Assembly: GCA_002352215.1 (NCBI GenBank)
Contig: DEIB01000038.1
Coordinates: 113,148-177,147, forward strand
DNA length: 64,000 nt
Origin: Chthonomonas sp. UBA2785
GTDB taxonomy: Bacteria > Armatimonadota > Fimbriimonadia > Fimbriimonadales > Fimbriimonadaceae
Direction: 5' to 3'
Part shown: positions 8,719-17,220 of the stretch, piece after piece
Numbering within the stretch: the first letter of the stretch is position 1
How the letters are laid out: the number at the start of each line of letters is the position of its first letter
The notes under the pieces: generated by a model
What the model saw: only the letters and a program-made list of their open reading frames with translations
Told to the model about the DNA's origin: nothing
Databases searched by the model: none
Position numbers and translations under genes: made by a program

Positions 8719-9990
8719 ATGGCCTCGACGGCGATGCCCGCCCACCACCGCACGACCCTTGCCGACAGCGACCCCACCGTCGCCGCGATCCTCAACCGCG
8801 AGGTGAAGCGTCAGCAAGATCACCTGGAACTCATCGCCAGCGAGAACCACTCCAGCGCCGCCGTGCGCGAAGCCATGGGCAGCGTGCTGACCGACAAATA
8901 CGCCGAGGGCTACCCCGGCAAGCGCTATTACGGCGGGTGCGCCCACGCCGACGAGGTAGAAACCCTGGCCATCCAGCGGGTGTGCGAGCTCTACGGGGCC
9001 GAAGCCGCCAACGTGCAGCCCCACAGCGGTGCCAGCGCCAACATGGCCGCCTACTTCACCTTTATGAAGCCCGGCGACACCCTGATGGCCATGAACCTGG
9101 CCCACGGCGGGCACCTGACGCACGGGGCCACCGTCAACTTCAGCGGGCAGCTTTACAACGTGGCGGCCTACGGCGTGCGCGACAGCGACGAGCAGATTGA
9201 CTACGACGAGCTGCGCCGCATCGCCCACGAAAGCCGCCCCCGCGTGATTGTGAGCGGGGCCACCGCCTACAGCCGCGAGTTCGATTTTGCCTTCATCCGC
9301 CAGGTGGCCGACGAGGTGGACGCCCTGCACATGTGCGACATGTCGCACTACAGCGGGCTCATCGCCGGGGGCGTTTATCCCTCTCCGGTGGGACACGCGC
9401 AGGTGGTCACCAGCACCACGCACAAGAGCATCCGGGGGCCGCGCGGCGGCATGATCATCGGCGATGCGGACTACGTGACCAAGATCAACAAGACGGTGTT
9501 CCCGGGCCTGCAGGGCGGGCCGCTGATGCACGTGATTGCGGCGAAGGCGGTGGCCTTCGGCGAGGCGCTGCGCCCCGAATTTAAGGACTACGCCCGCCGG
9601 GTGAAGGCCAACGCGCAGGCCCTGGCGGCGGCGCTGACGGCCGAGGGATTCCGCATCGTGAGTGGCGGCACCGATAGCCACCTGATGCTGGTGGACCTGC
9701 GACCCTTTGGGGTGACGGGCAAGCTGGCGCAGGACGTGCTGGAAGCCGCGCACATGACGACGAACAAGAACGCGATTCCGAACGACCCCGAGAAGCCGTT
9801 TGTGACGAGCGGCCTACGGCTGGGGACCCCCGCCGTGACCACCCGGGGCCTGGGCGAAGCCGAGATGAAGCTGATTGCGGGCTGGATGGCGCGGGTGCTG
9901 CGCGCGCCGCAGGATGAGGCGGTGCAAGCCGCCGTGCGCGCGGAAGTGGCCGCCGTGACGCAACGCTTCCCCCTCCACGACCTGGCGTAA
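8719..9990 (+). CDS. glyA: Serine hydroxymethyltransferase
   Basis: A 423-residue PLP enzyme that converts serine and tetrahydrofolate to glycine and 5,10-methylene-THF, the main one-carbon entry point. The internal aldimine lysine is K236 in STTHKSIRGPRGG; the folate/PLP-binding SENHSS, GYPGKRYYGG and DMSHYSGLIAGG segments match the family closely and length is typical. The start is four bases after the preceding stop, and a TAGAAT hexamer six bases upstream suggests its own leaderless promoter embedded in the end of the previous gene. No glycine riboswitch is present. Confidence 0.97.
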   Translation: MASTAMPAHHRTTLADSDPTVAAILNREVKRQQDHLELIASENHSSAAVREAMGSVLTDKYAEGYPGKRYYGGCAHADEVETLAIQRVCELYGAEAANVQPHSGASANMAAYFTFMKPGDTLMAMNLAHGGHLTHGATVNFSGQLYNVAAYGVRDSDEQIDYDELRRIAHESRPRVIVSGATAYSREFDFAFIRQVADEVDALHMCDMSHYSGLIAGGVYPSPVGHAQVVTSTTHKSIRGPRGGMIIGDADYVTKINKTVFPGLQGGPLMHVIAAKAVAFGEALRPEFKDYARRVKANAQALAAALTAEGFRIVSGGTDSHLMLVDLRPFGVTGKLAQDVLEAAHMTTNKNAIPNDPEKPFVTSGLRLGTPAVTTRGLGEAEMKLIAGWMARVLRAPQDEAVQAAVRAEVAAVTQRFPLHDLA

Positions 9991-10010
9991 GCCGAGTCGG
10001 GAGGAGCAAT

Positions 10011-10655
10011 TTAGCGCGGGGAGTTCGCTGGTTGTTGAGCGCGACTGGCGCGCACATCGGACTCCGCCGCCAGCTCTTCCCAAGTTTTTAAGGACATACT
10101 CGTGAGGTCGTAGTACCCTTTCATGCCGTACTTTCGATTCAGTTCCGCTCCCTGCTCTCGAAAAAACTTGGCGCGTGCGATATGTCTATCGGGGCCGTTG
10201 CTGGCATAACCACCTCGAAGCCCTTCCTCGGTCGCTAGCATCAGGACCAAGATGAAATAGAGTCCGCGTGCGACTGGCCCTTCATCCGTTTCGTCGATGA
10301 AGAAGCTTAACCGGCCGTTTGGCGAAGCAGGAGTTCGGTACGGGTAGTGCACTGGAAATGACCCGACCCCGACCGTCTCGACCGAAGGATCTGCCTTGGT
10401 TTGCACCTGGAGTTGATGAAAGGCATCGCGGATAAATTGCTGCGCTTTCGTTTCATCAGTGAAGCCAATCGCATCGCGCTCCTCTTTAGATGTCAAACGG
10501 ACGATGCATCCGTAATCTTCTCGCTTCATGCATCCAATAAACTCGGCGCGCCGGTTCTCTCGAGGATCTCCCTTTGGCCCGCAACCTGCAAGGCTGAGGC
10601 TGAGCATGGTGAAAAGCATCACCAGCGAAATACAGCTTTGCCCAATAATCTTCAT
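10011..10655 (-). CDS. Putative lipoprotein of unknown function
   Basis: Starting from MKIIGQSC the 214-residue product has a lysine, a hydrophobic stretch and a lipobox (LSLAGC), so it should be lipidated and exported. The mature part has no recognisable domain; it contains a GRLSFFIDETDEGPVARGLYF strand region that hints at a NTF2-like or DUF3887-like fold, but I am not confident. It lies directly after two pseudopilin genes in the same direction with a short gap and shares their lower GC, so it may belong to the same unit. Confidence 0.65.
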   Translation of the reverse strand: MKIIGQSCISLVMLFTMLSLSLAGCGPKGDPRENRRAEFIGCMKREDYGCIVRLTSKEERDAIGFTDETKAQQFIRDAFHQLQVQTKADPSVETVGVGSFPVHYPYRTPASPNGRLSFFIDETDEGPVARGLYFILVLMLATEEGLRGGYASNGPDRHIARAKFFREQGAELNRKYGMKGYYDLTSMSLKTWEELAAESDVRASRAQQPANSPR

Positions 10656-10677
10656 TGGCTTTACCAGGTCGCAGCCG

Positions 10678-11286
10678 TTATCGCTGGATATCGTCATAGA
10701 ATTTAGCCGACATCACGTTGCCGCGCCGCGTCCGCGTTACAATTTGGCCCGATAACAATACCGCAGATGAGGTTTTCGTTCGTCCGGGTGAGGTCGCCAA
10801 GAAGTCCTTTTGCGGATTACAACTCACATCGCCGAAGACGAAGGTGTTCTCCTGGTGAGTCGGAGCTTCGTGGACCCACTCACTGTCGTCAGTCATATTC
10901 GAGAAGATGAAGGCCGTAACTTTCTGTTCCGCCTCCCAAGCGGGACACCCTCCCGGGCGCCGCAACTTCCAGTCCACACCGTACTGACCATGGTCTGTAA
11001 AAACCCAATGATCATATGGCAAGTTCATCACGCTCGGCTTGCCGTATTGACCATTGCCCCCGCCATAATCAGCGCGATAGAGCATAAGGCCAAGGTGCGA
11101 TTGCTTGAGCTTCGAATAGGAAACGACCTTGCCAGCCGAATTCTTGGACGATTGATAAACCGGAAACAGCAGCGCTGCCAGGACAGCCAAGATGGCTAGC
11201 ACGACCAGAACCTCAATTATGGTAAACCCGCGGGTCCGACCGCCCAGATTGTCAGGATCTTCATGGCCTAAGGCCTGTTCTTTCAT
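10678..11286 (-). CDS. Type IV pilin-like protein, copy 2 of tandem pair
   Basis: A 202-residue protein with a prepilin leader (about 20 residues ending Gly) and the class III signal GFTIIEVLVVLAILAVLAAL, cleaved and N-methylated by a prepilin peptidase at Gly/Phe with Glu at position 5. After the helix comes FPVYQSSKNSAGKVVSYSKL and a globular domain with paired Cys and a conserved FGDVSCNPQKD segment. The start codon overlaps the stop of the upstream paralogue by four bases. Probably a pseudopilin-like surface or secretion protein as found in multiple copies in Armatimonadota and Planctomycetes. Confidence 0.82.
   Translation of the reverse strand: MKEQALGHEDPDNLGGRTRGFTIIEVLVVLAILAVLAALLFPVYQSSKNSAGKVVSYSKLKQSHLGLMLYRADYGGGNGQYGKPSVMNLPYDHWVFTDHGQYGVDWKLRRPGGCPAWEAEQKVTAFIFSNMTDDSEWVHEAPTHQENTFVFGDVSCNPQKDFLATSPGRTKTSSAVLLSGQIVTRTRRGNVMSAKFYDDIQR
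11091..11213. repeat. Direct repeat, copy A (5' halves of pseudopilin genes)
   Basis: This 123-bp stretch matches 11696-11818 with about seven mismatches by eye, an offset of 605 bp. It encodes the pilin helix and following 15-20 residues. Confidence 0.85.
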
Positions 11287-11885
11287 CGTGATTCACCGTG
11301 ATAGAACTCCGAGTTCATCACGTCCCCCCGACCAGTGTGCGTCTTGATCTGACCTGAAAGGAAAACTCCGGTGGAAGTTTTAGTTCGTAAGTATTCTGTA
11401 GCCAAGCTATCCTTCTTAGGGTTACAGCTTACATCACCGAAGATCATAACTCCTTCTTGGTATCGAACAGCCTCACGCGGCCAGTCGCTATGCTCAGCCA
11501 AATTTGAAAAGATAAATGTGCTGAGTCCCCTTTCTTCAATCCATGGACTACAACCGCCAGGCCTTCTGAGCTTCCAGTCCACTCCATAGGCGCCCTGATC
11601 TGTGAATCTTGAATGATCAGTCGGCAAGTTCATTTGGCTGGGCCTGCCGTAGTAACCCGTTTCGCCCCCATTGTCTTCACGGTAAAGCATCAGGCCAAGG
11701 TGCGATTGCTTGAGCTTCGAATAGGAAACGACCTTGCCTGCCGAATTCTTCGACGATTGATAAACTGGAAACAGCAGCGCTGCCAGGACAGCCAAGATAG
11801 CCAACACGACCAGAACTTCCACCATAGTGAATCCGTTCGCGACCCTTAATCTCCCACCATCAAGCATCTGATCCTTTGTCGCCAT
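11283..11885 (-). CDS. Type IV pilin-like protein, copy 1 of tandem pair
   Basis: A 200-residue paralogue of the next gene. The leader ends in Gly before FTMVEVLVVLAILAVLAALL, with Glu at position 5, then FPVYQSSKNSAGKVVSYSKL. The C-terminal half carries the same WKLRRPGGC and FGDVSCNPKKD motifs but is more diverged than the N-terminal half. AGGAGGAAG just upstream of the ATG is a strong ribosome site, making this the first gene of a probable two- or three-gene unit. No pilus assembly ATPase, platform protein or prepilin peptidase is in the window. Confidence 0.82.
   Translation of the reverse strand: MATKDQMLDGGRLRVANGFTMVEVLVVLAILAVLAALLFPVYQSSKNSAGKVVSYSKLKQSHLGLMLYREDNGGETGYYGRPSQMNLPTDHSRFTDQGAYGVDWKLRRPGGCSPWIEERGLSTFIFSNLAEHSDWPREAVRYQEGVMIFGDVSCNPKKDSLATEYLRTKTSTGVFLSGQIKTHTGRGDVMNSEFYHGESR
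11696..11818. repeat. Direct repeat, copy B (5' halves of pseudopilin genes)
   Basis: Partner of 11091-11213. The higher identity here than in the 3' halves points to duplication followed by either selection on the pilin helix or local gene conversion. Confidence 0.85.
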
Positions 11886-12006
11886 GTTGCTTCCTCCTGA
11901 TTAGCGGCTCGTACTCACCGCTCCCAGTCAAGCAAGCCCGTACTAGCAAGCCTGACTCATTCTAGTATACGGAGATATTCCCAAAAAACCAAAATTCTTA
12001 CGAAAA

Positions 12007-13449
12007 TCAACACTCCGGAACAATCACCGGAATCCGCACCGCCAGCCCGCCCTCGCTGGTCTCCTTGTACTTCTCGCTCATGTCCAGCGCGGTCTGCCAC
12101 ATGGTCGAAATCACATCATCCAGGCTCACCCGCGCCGCCGCCGGGTCGCTGATGATGGCAATCTCCGCCGCATTGATCGCCTTAATCGCCCCCATGGTGT
12201 TCCGCTCGATGCACGGCACCTGCACCAGCCCCCCAATGGGGTCGCACGTCATGCCCAGGTGGTGTTCCATGGCAATCTCCGCCGCCATCATGCACTGCGC
12301 CGCCGTGGCCCCGCGCACGTGGGCCAGCCCCGCTGCTGCCATGGCGCTGCTCACGCCAATTTCGGCCTGACAGCCGCCCATCGCCGCCGAGATCGTCGCA
12401 CCCTTCTTGAACAGCGACCCGACCTCGCCCGCCACCAGCAGGAACTCCTCGCACGCCCGCCACGGGTCGGCGGGTTCCGGCTCCATCACGGCAAACATAT
12501 ACAGCAGCACTGCCGGGATCACCCCCGCCGCGCCGTTGGTGGGGGCCGTGACCACCCGGCCGAAGGCGGCGTTCTCCTCGTTCACCGCCAACGCAAACAT
12601 GGAAACCGCCTGCAGATTCTCTGAGAACCCCGTGCCGATGCTGCGCAGGGCGGCCAGCCACCCCTCGTAGTCCGTCGGGCCGCCGGGCACCAGCGCTTGG
12701 TTCATGGCGGCGGCGCGGCGCTTCACGTTCAGCCCCCCGGGCAGGATGCCCTCGGTGTGCGCCCCCCGCCACACGCACTCGAACATGGTGCTGGCAATGC
12801 GGCGCAGGCGCTCGCGGATTTCGGGCATGGTGCGCCAGGCCAGTTCGTTTTGCATCACCAAGGTCGGCAGGTTGGTGCCCTTCTCTTCGCAGTAGCGCAG
12901 CGCATCGGCGGCGAGTTCAATCGGGAACGGCAACTGCACCTGCTGGCGCGCGATGGGTTCATCCTGCTCTTCGCTCACCACAAAGCCGCCGCCCACGCTG
13001 AAGAAGGTGCCCTGCATTTCTTCCCCGCCCTCCAGCTGCGCGCGGAACGTGAGCGCATTGGGGTGTCCGGGGTGCGTCTTGGTGACGTGGAACCCGATGT
13101 GCGTCATCGGTGTGAACGGCACTTCGCGGGTGCCCCCCACACGCAGCACTTGCTTAGACTTGATCTCGCTGATGATGCCCGGGATGGTCGTGGTGTCAAT
13201 CGCTTCCACGTCGGCATCCATCAAGCCCAGCATCACGGCGATGTCGGTGCCGTGGCCCCGGCCCGTTTTGGCCAGGCTGCCAAAGAGGTCCACGTGGACG
13301 GACTGGATCCGATCGAACCAGCCATCCCGCCGCGCGCGGTTTAGGAAGCGCTGGGCGGCCCGCCACGGCCCCATGGTGTGGCTGCTGCTAGGCCCCACCC
13401 CAATCTTGAAGATGTCAAAGACGCTGATGCTTTCGCGGGTTCGTTCCAT
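12007..13449 (-). CDS. sdaA: L-serine dehydratase, iron-sulfur type, single chain
   Basis: A 480-residue enzyme that deaminates L-serine to pyruvate. The N-terminal beta domain (SVFDIFKIGVGPSSSHTMGP) is fused to the catalytic alpha domain, as in E. coli SdaA rather than the split Bacillus form. Cysteines in GMTCDPIGGLVQVPCIERN supply the [4Fe-4S] cluster used for dehydration, and a further Cys-containing MGGCQAEIG segment is present. Length is slightly above the E. coli enzyme. It lies near glyA and the IlvA-like and CGS-like genes, consistent with active serine turnover, but is transcribed alone. Confidence 0.95.
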   Translation of the reverse strand: MERTRESISVFDIFKIGVGPSSSHTMGPWRAAQRFLNRARRDGWFDRIQSVHVDLFGSLAKTGRGHGTDIAVMLGLMDADVEAIDTTTIPGIISEIKSKQVLRVGGTREVPFTPMTHIGFHVTKTHPGHPNALTFRAQLEGGEEMQGTFFSVGGGFVVSEEQDEPIARQQVQLPFPIELAADALRYCEEKGTNLPTLVMQNELAWRTMPEIRERLRRIASTMFECVWRGAHTEGILPGGLNVKRRAAAMNQALVPGGPTDYEGWLAALRSIGTGFSENLQAVSMFALAVNEENAAFGRVVTAPTNGAAGVIPAVLLYMFAVMEPEPADPWRACEEFLLVAGEVGSLFKKGATISAAMGGCQAEIGVSSAMAAAGLAHVRGATAAQCMMAAEIAMEHHLGMTCDPIGGLVQVPCIERNTMGAIKAINAAEIAIISDPAAARVSLDDVISTMWQTALDMSEKYKETSEGGLAVRIPVIVPEC

Positions 13450-13471
13450 GGCCGGCCTGAATTGCCTTCCA

Positions 13472-14572
13472 TTATCCCCGCATCACGTCACGCACAATCT
13501 GCACCATGCGCTGGTTGGTGGCCGCGTCCTTCACCGCCGTGCGCACGTAGCGACCCTGGAACCGGGGGCTGAGCGAATCGCAATCCCGCCAAAACAGGTT
13601 GCGCTCCCGCAGTTGGGCCACCAGTTCGGCGGCGGGGCGCTGGGTGCGGATGAGCAGGAAGTTGGTATCGCTGGGCAGGGGTTCCAGGCCCGGGATTTGG
13701 CTTAGTTCCTGGGCCAGATCGTTGCGTAGCCGGTGCGTTTCCTCGGCGCGCTGGGCATAGTAACTGTAGTGCTGCAGGGCCCGCACGGCCGCCACTTGGG
13801 CCAGCAATCCCACGCTCCAGGGCGGGCTGTAGGCTTCCCACGGCGCAATGCGGGCGGGGTCGGCGGCGAGGTAGCCCACGCGCAGGCCGCTCAGCCCAAA
13901 GAACTTACTCATGGACTTGCAGACGATCAGGCGCGGGTCGGTGGCCACCAGGGGTTCGGCGCTGGGCACTCCCGGCGCAAAGTCAATGTAGGTCTCGTCA
14001 ATCCACACCGTGATGTCTTGGGGTAGCTGGCTCAGCAGCCTTTGCAGACCTTCTGAGCTCAGCTTCCGCCCGGTGGGGCTGTTCGGGTTGACCATGATGA
14101 GCAGGCGGCAGCCCTGGGCGGCCTTTGCGATTTGGTCCGGGTCGGGGGCAAAGGCGTCCGCCTCGCTCAGCTCCGCCCGCACAATCTCTGCGCCGATCAC
14201 CTGCCCGCACAGGTGGTCGTATTCGCCGTACATCGGGTCCAGCAGACATACCCGCTGGCCGCGCTGCACCAGTTGAGGCAAGGCGTGGTACATCAGGCTG
14301 CTGGTGCCGCTGCCCAGCAAGATGTGGGCGGGGGTCAGGTCCGGCATGGCGGCAATGGCGGCGCGCAGCCCGTCGCCGTGGGTGGGCGGGCTGGTCTTCA
14401 TCAGCCATTCCAGGTGGGCGTGGATTTCGGCCACTACTTCCGGGGCCGGCGGATACCAGGCGTCCAGCACATCGGCGTCAATCACCTCGGTGCGCCGGGC
14501 GAGATCGGCAAAGTCGGTACCGATGGCCTCGAACGATGCGCCGCCGTGAAAAGCGTGGGGTGTGCCGGTCAT
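13472..14572 (-). CDS. Histidinol-phosphate aminotransferase-like PLP enzyme
   Basis: A 366-residue fold-type I class II aminotransferase of the HisC/CobD group. The N-terminus MTGTPHAFHGG and LDAWYPPAPEV resemble the HisC/CobD substrate-gate region; NPNSPTG, DETYIDFAPG and the Schiff-base lysine motif CKSMSKFFGLSGLRVGY are intact. It could be HisC, the cobalamin threonine-phosphate decarboxylase CobD, or a broad aromatic aminotransferase; no his or cob genes lie nearby to decide. Start chosen at the ATG with TAGAAT eight bases upstream; the longer frame adds non-homologous residues overlapping the divergent neighbour. Confidence 0.8.
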   Translation of the reverse strand: MTGTPHAFHGGASFEAIGTDFADLARRTEVIDADVLDAWYPPAPEVVAEIHAHLEWLMKTSPPTHGDGLRAAIAAMPDLTPAHILLGSGTSSLMYHALPQLVQRGQRVCLLDPMYGEYDHLCGQVIGAEIVRAELSEADAFAPDPDQIAKAAQGCRLLIMVNPNSPTGRKLSSEGLQRLLSQLPQDITVWIDETYIDFAPGVPSAEPLVATDPRLIVCKSMSKFFGLSGLRVGYLAADPARIAPWEAYSPPWSVGLLAQVAAVRALQHYSYYAQRAEETHRLRNDLAQELSQIPGLEPLPSDTNFLLIRTQRPAAELVAQLRERNLFWRDCDSLSPRFQGRYVRTAVKDAATNQRMVQIVRDVMRG

Positions 14573-14660
14573 CACACGAAATTCTACGTTCAACCCCCGG
14601 GATTTCCGGCGAACCCCGAGGAAATGCTCAAGCTTCGGTGTACCATGAGGAGGTATGAGG

Positions 14661-15617
14661 ATGACGCCCGGCCCCGGTCTCTCATCAGATGACAGCCAAG
14701 TGCCCGTCGCAACGTGGCGCGTGGCCAGCCGGGGCAAAGAGGGCCGCCTGAGTAATGGCTTCGACCTCGCTTGGCAGCGGGTCCTCACATTTGGCTTTCT
14801 CGTGATGGGCGTGGCGTACCTGCTGATGGTCGCCCGGTTCTCTCAGACCGGCGACGTGCTGCTCGCCACCCATATGAAGGCGCTCGTCGCCATTGCCGTT
14901 CCGCAGGCCATCTTGTGGGTGATCTACCGCCGCATGACCAACGTGATCGAGAATGGCGGGGGGCTAGGGGCTCTGCGCAAGCGGCTGCCCAATGAGCGGG
15001 CGGTGCCGTGCGGCATTGCCGTGGCACAGGGGCCGACGATCACCGGTACGGACGAGGGCTTCTGCTGGATTGACCAAGACACGCTGTACTTCAAGGGGCT
15101 GCACACGGCCTTCCACATCGCCCGGCACGATCTGCCGCCGGTGGCTCTGTGGCCGCAGGATGCCCGCCCGCGCGATGTGGCCTTTGGTGCGCCGATGATG
15201 ATCCCCATCCCCGGACAGGAAGAGACCGCTCGCCTTCACATCCTCATGATTGACCCCTTTGAAGACCACGATGTGCGCCGCCGGGCGGGGGCGTTCCACC
15301 GGGCCTTGCGCGAGTGGATCCAAGCGACGCCGGAAGAGATCGGTGACACCCTTCTCCCACCCTTGGCCGTGCATCCCAGCATGACGAGAAGCCACGTGGG
15401 CGCGCGGCAAGGCGAGCGAGTGGGCTTTATCATGGCGGGGTTGAACCTCGCGTTGCTGTTCACGACGCCGGTCACCAATCCGGTGTTTTTGGCCCAGCCC
15501 ATTGTGCTGTTCCTCAATGGCATGGTGCTGCTGGCCCTTACGATTGTTATGATCCGCTTGGGCTGGATGGAACGTCGAGATACGCTCAATCGCCGCCGCA
15601 TCGGCATCCATGCGTAA
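14661..15617 (+). CDS. Integral membrane protein of unknown function
   Basis: A 318-residue protein with two hydrophobic helices near the N-terminus (FGFLVMGVAYLLMVA and ALVAIAVPQAILWVIY), a central globular domain and two helices at the C-terminus (FIMAGLNLALLFTTPV and IVLFLNGMVLLALTIVMI). No family recognised. Two ATGs occur six bases apart; the second was chosen because the GAGGAGG Shine-Dalgarno abuts the first but is ideally spaced from the second. It begins a same-strand run of envelope proteins leading to trpA. Confidence 0.65.
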   Translation: MTPGPGLSSDDSQVPVATWRVASRGKEGRLSNGFDLAWQRVLTFGFLVMGVAYLLMVARFSQTGDVLLATHMKALVAIAVPQAILWVIYRRMTNVIENGGGLGALRKRLPNERAVPCGIAVAQGPTITGTDEGFCWIDQDTLYFKGLHTAFHIARHDLPPVALWPQDARPRDVAFGAPMMIPIPGQEETARLHILMIDPFEDHDVRRRAGAFHRALREWIQATPEEIGDTLLPPLAVHPSMTRSHVGARQGERVGFIMAGLNLALLFTTPVTNPVFLAQPIVLFLNGMVLLALTIVMIRLGWMERRDTLNRRRIGIHA

Positions 15618-15667
15618 CCAAGAGTAGGTCCTGTTACATCAGGCCCCAGACATTCGTCAAACGGGAT

Positions 15668-16555
15668 ATGCGACGCCGTTCGCGGAACCTCGTTAGCCTT
15701 CTTCTCTTAAGTCTCCTTGTCGTCGGATGCTCATCTCCTTCCGGCATGGGCGAAACTGCCAGTGCCCCGGCCAGCATGCCGAACCGCAGCGCTGGTGCCG
15801 AGATGGCCGACATGAAACTGGCGACTGAGCCCGCGGCTCCGGGTTCGGCGCAGGCCTACCTTGTGAACGAGACGCAAGTGGCGGATCGGTGGCTGGTCCG
15901 CAACGGCGCCTTGACGCTCGAAGTGCCGGATATCCCCAAGGCGCGACAAGAAGCGATCCGTATCCTGCGCGCGGCTGGGGGCTACATCGAAAACGAGAGC
16001 ATGTCCGGCGAGCCCCTGCGCATGGGCTCGATGACAGCGCGTGTACCGGTGCAGAAGTACGAGGACACCATGGAAAAGCTGAAGGCCGGCACTCGGGTGC
16101 TCGCCGAATCTACCAATACGGACGACGTGACCACCCAGGCTGTGGATGCCCAAGCGCGACTGAAGGTGCTGCGGGCCGAAGAGCAAAGTCTCCTCAGCCT
16201 TTACAGCCGGGCCCGCAATGTGGACGAGATCCTTAAGTTGCGTAGTCAGCTCTCCACCATCCGGCAAGAGATTGAATCGGTGGATGCCCAGCTCAAGAAC
16301 TTGGCCCGTATGAGTGCGCTCAGCACCATTACGATCAACTACCAGATTCCGGTGAACCTGCCCCAGGCTGCTCCGGGTGATTGGGCGGGACGCGCCTTTC
16401 AAGAAGCCTATGCCGGGCTCCTCGGCTTCGTTAGAGGCCTCGCGGACTTCGGGATCCGATTCCTCGTTTTTGTCCCGATTTGGGGGCCAATCGTGGGGTT
16501 GTTCTGGTGGCTGGTGCGGCGGGCGAAGAAGCACGAAGCCAATGCGGCACAGTAA
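15668..16555 (+). CDS. DUF4349 lipoprotein with coiled coil and C-terminal membrane helix
   Basis: A 295-residue protein with an Arg-rich start, a hydrophobic stretch and a lipobox (LLVVGC). The mature part fits DUF4349: a conserved strand (RNGALTLEVPDI), the GGYIENESMSG and MTARVPVQKYED segments, a coiled coil around residues 160-210 (LKLRSQLSTIRQEIESVDAQ), and a C-terminal membrane helix (FLVFVPIWGPIVGLFWWL) followed by a basic tail. The family has no established function; a role in envelope sensing has been suggested by its architecture only. It sits ten bases before the next gene. Confidence 0.85.
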   Translation: MRRRSRNLVSLLLLSLLVVGCSSPSGMGETASAPASMPNRSAGAEMADMKLATEPAAPGSAQAYLVNETQVADRWLVRNGALTLEVPDIPKARQEAIRILRAAGGYIENESMSGEPLRMGSMTARVPVQKYEDTMEKLKAGTRVLAESTNTDDVTTQAVDAQARLKVLRAEEQSLLSLYSRARNVDEILKLRSQLSTIRQEIESVDAQLKNLARMSALSTITINYQIPVNLPQAAPGDWAGRAFQEAYAGLLGFVRGLADFGIRFLVFVPIWGPIVGLFWWLVRRAKKHEANAAQ

Positions 16556-16564
16556 CCTAATCGC

Positions 16565-17191
16565 ATGGTGACGTGGTTGGCCGCGCTGGTGCTGGCGCAA
16601 GAAGGGCGGGATAGCCGAGATGGTCTCTCGGCTGCCCAGATTGTGGGCATGGGCTACTCGGCTTGGTACGAGTCGTACATGAAGACTCGCGACGAAAACA
16701 CCATGACCATGGTGGAGGCGAGCATCACCTACCGCGACGCCTTACAAGAGGTCAATGACGAGGCGATTCTACGGCTGCCCGTGGCCCAAGGGGACGCCCT
16801 GTTCGCCCTTCGCACGGACCTGGAATCCATCACTGTCAACACCACCACCGTCGGCTCCTATCTCTCCGGCGGTGGGACTATTTGGTCCCTCATCACCGCC
16901 GCGAATGCCGTCGAAAGCGAGGTCTTCATCCAGAAGACAATGCAGCGCGAGACCCTTCCCCAACGGCCGCAAAGTGATGTATGGGCGAAGTACCGAGAAC
17001 TGCGCGACAGCGTATCGTCTAAGTCTGAGCCGGAGGACCGGCAAGGTTCAAAACAGGGTGCCCAGGAGGCCCTGCAGAACCTTTCGGAAACGATCCAGAG
17101 AACGGCGGGACGCATCCAGAATCAACCCCGATTCCAGCGGGAACGAATCTTTGCAAAAATTTACAGTTTGATGGATTCCTCGTCCATGTGA
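16565..17191 (+). CDS. Uncharacterised exported protein
   Basis: A 208-residue protein with a very short hydrophobic N-terminus ending in ALVLAQEG that may be a minimal signal peptide. The rest is helical and polar, with no recognised domain. The TVGSYLSGGGTIWSLITAANAVESE segment and spacing of charged residues resemble the periplasmic partner proteins of conjugation (TrbJ/VirB5-like) only superficially. TAACCT six bases before the ATG suggests a leaderless start. It follows the DUF4349 gene by nine bases. Confidence 0.5.
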   Translation: MVTWLAALVLAQEGRDSRDGLSAAQIVGMGYSAWYESYMKTRDENTMTMVEASITYRDALQEVNDEAILRLPVAQGDALFALRTDLESITVNTTTVGSYLSGGGTIWSLITAANAVESEVFIQKTMQRETLPQRPQSDVWAKYRELRDSVSSKSEPEDRQGSKQGAQEALQNLSETIQRTAGRIQNQPRFQRERIFAKIYSLMDSSSM

Positions 17192-17220
17192 CCGTCTCGT
17201 GAAAGTATCCTAGACGTCGT

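Noticed and set aside
8640..8720. Glycine or SAM riboswitch upstream of glyA
   Set aside because: The preceding gene ends four bases before glyA, so there is no room for an aptamer.
11091..11818. Insertion sequence or other mobile repeat
   Set aside because: The repeat is confined to homologous coding segments of paralogous pilin genes; there is no transposase, terminal inverted repeat or target duplication.
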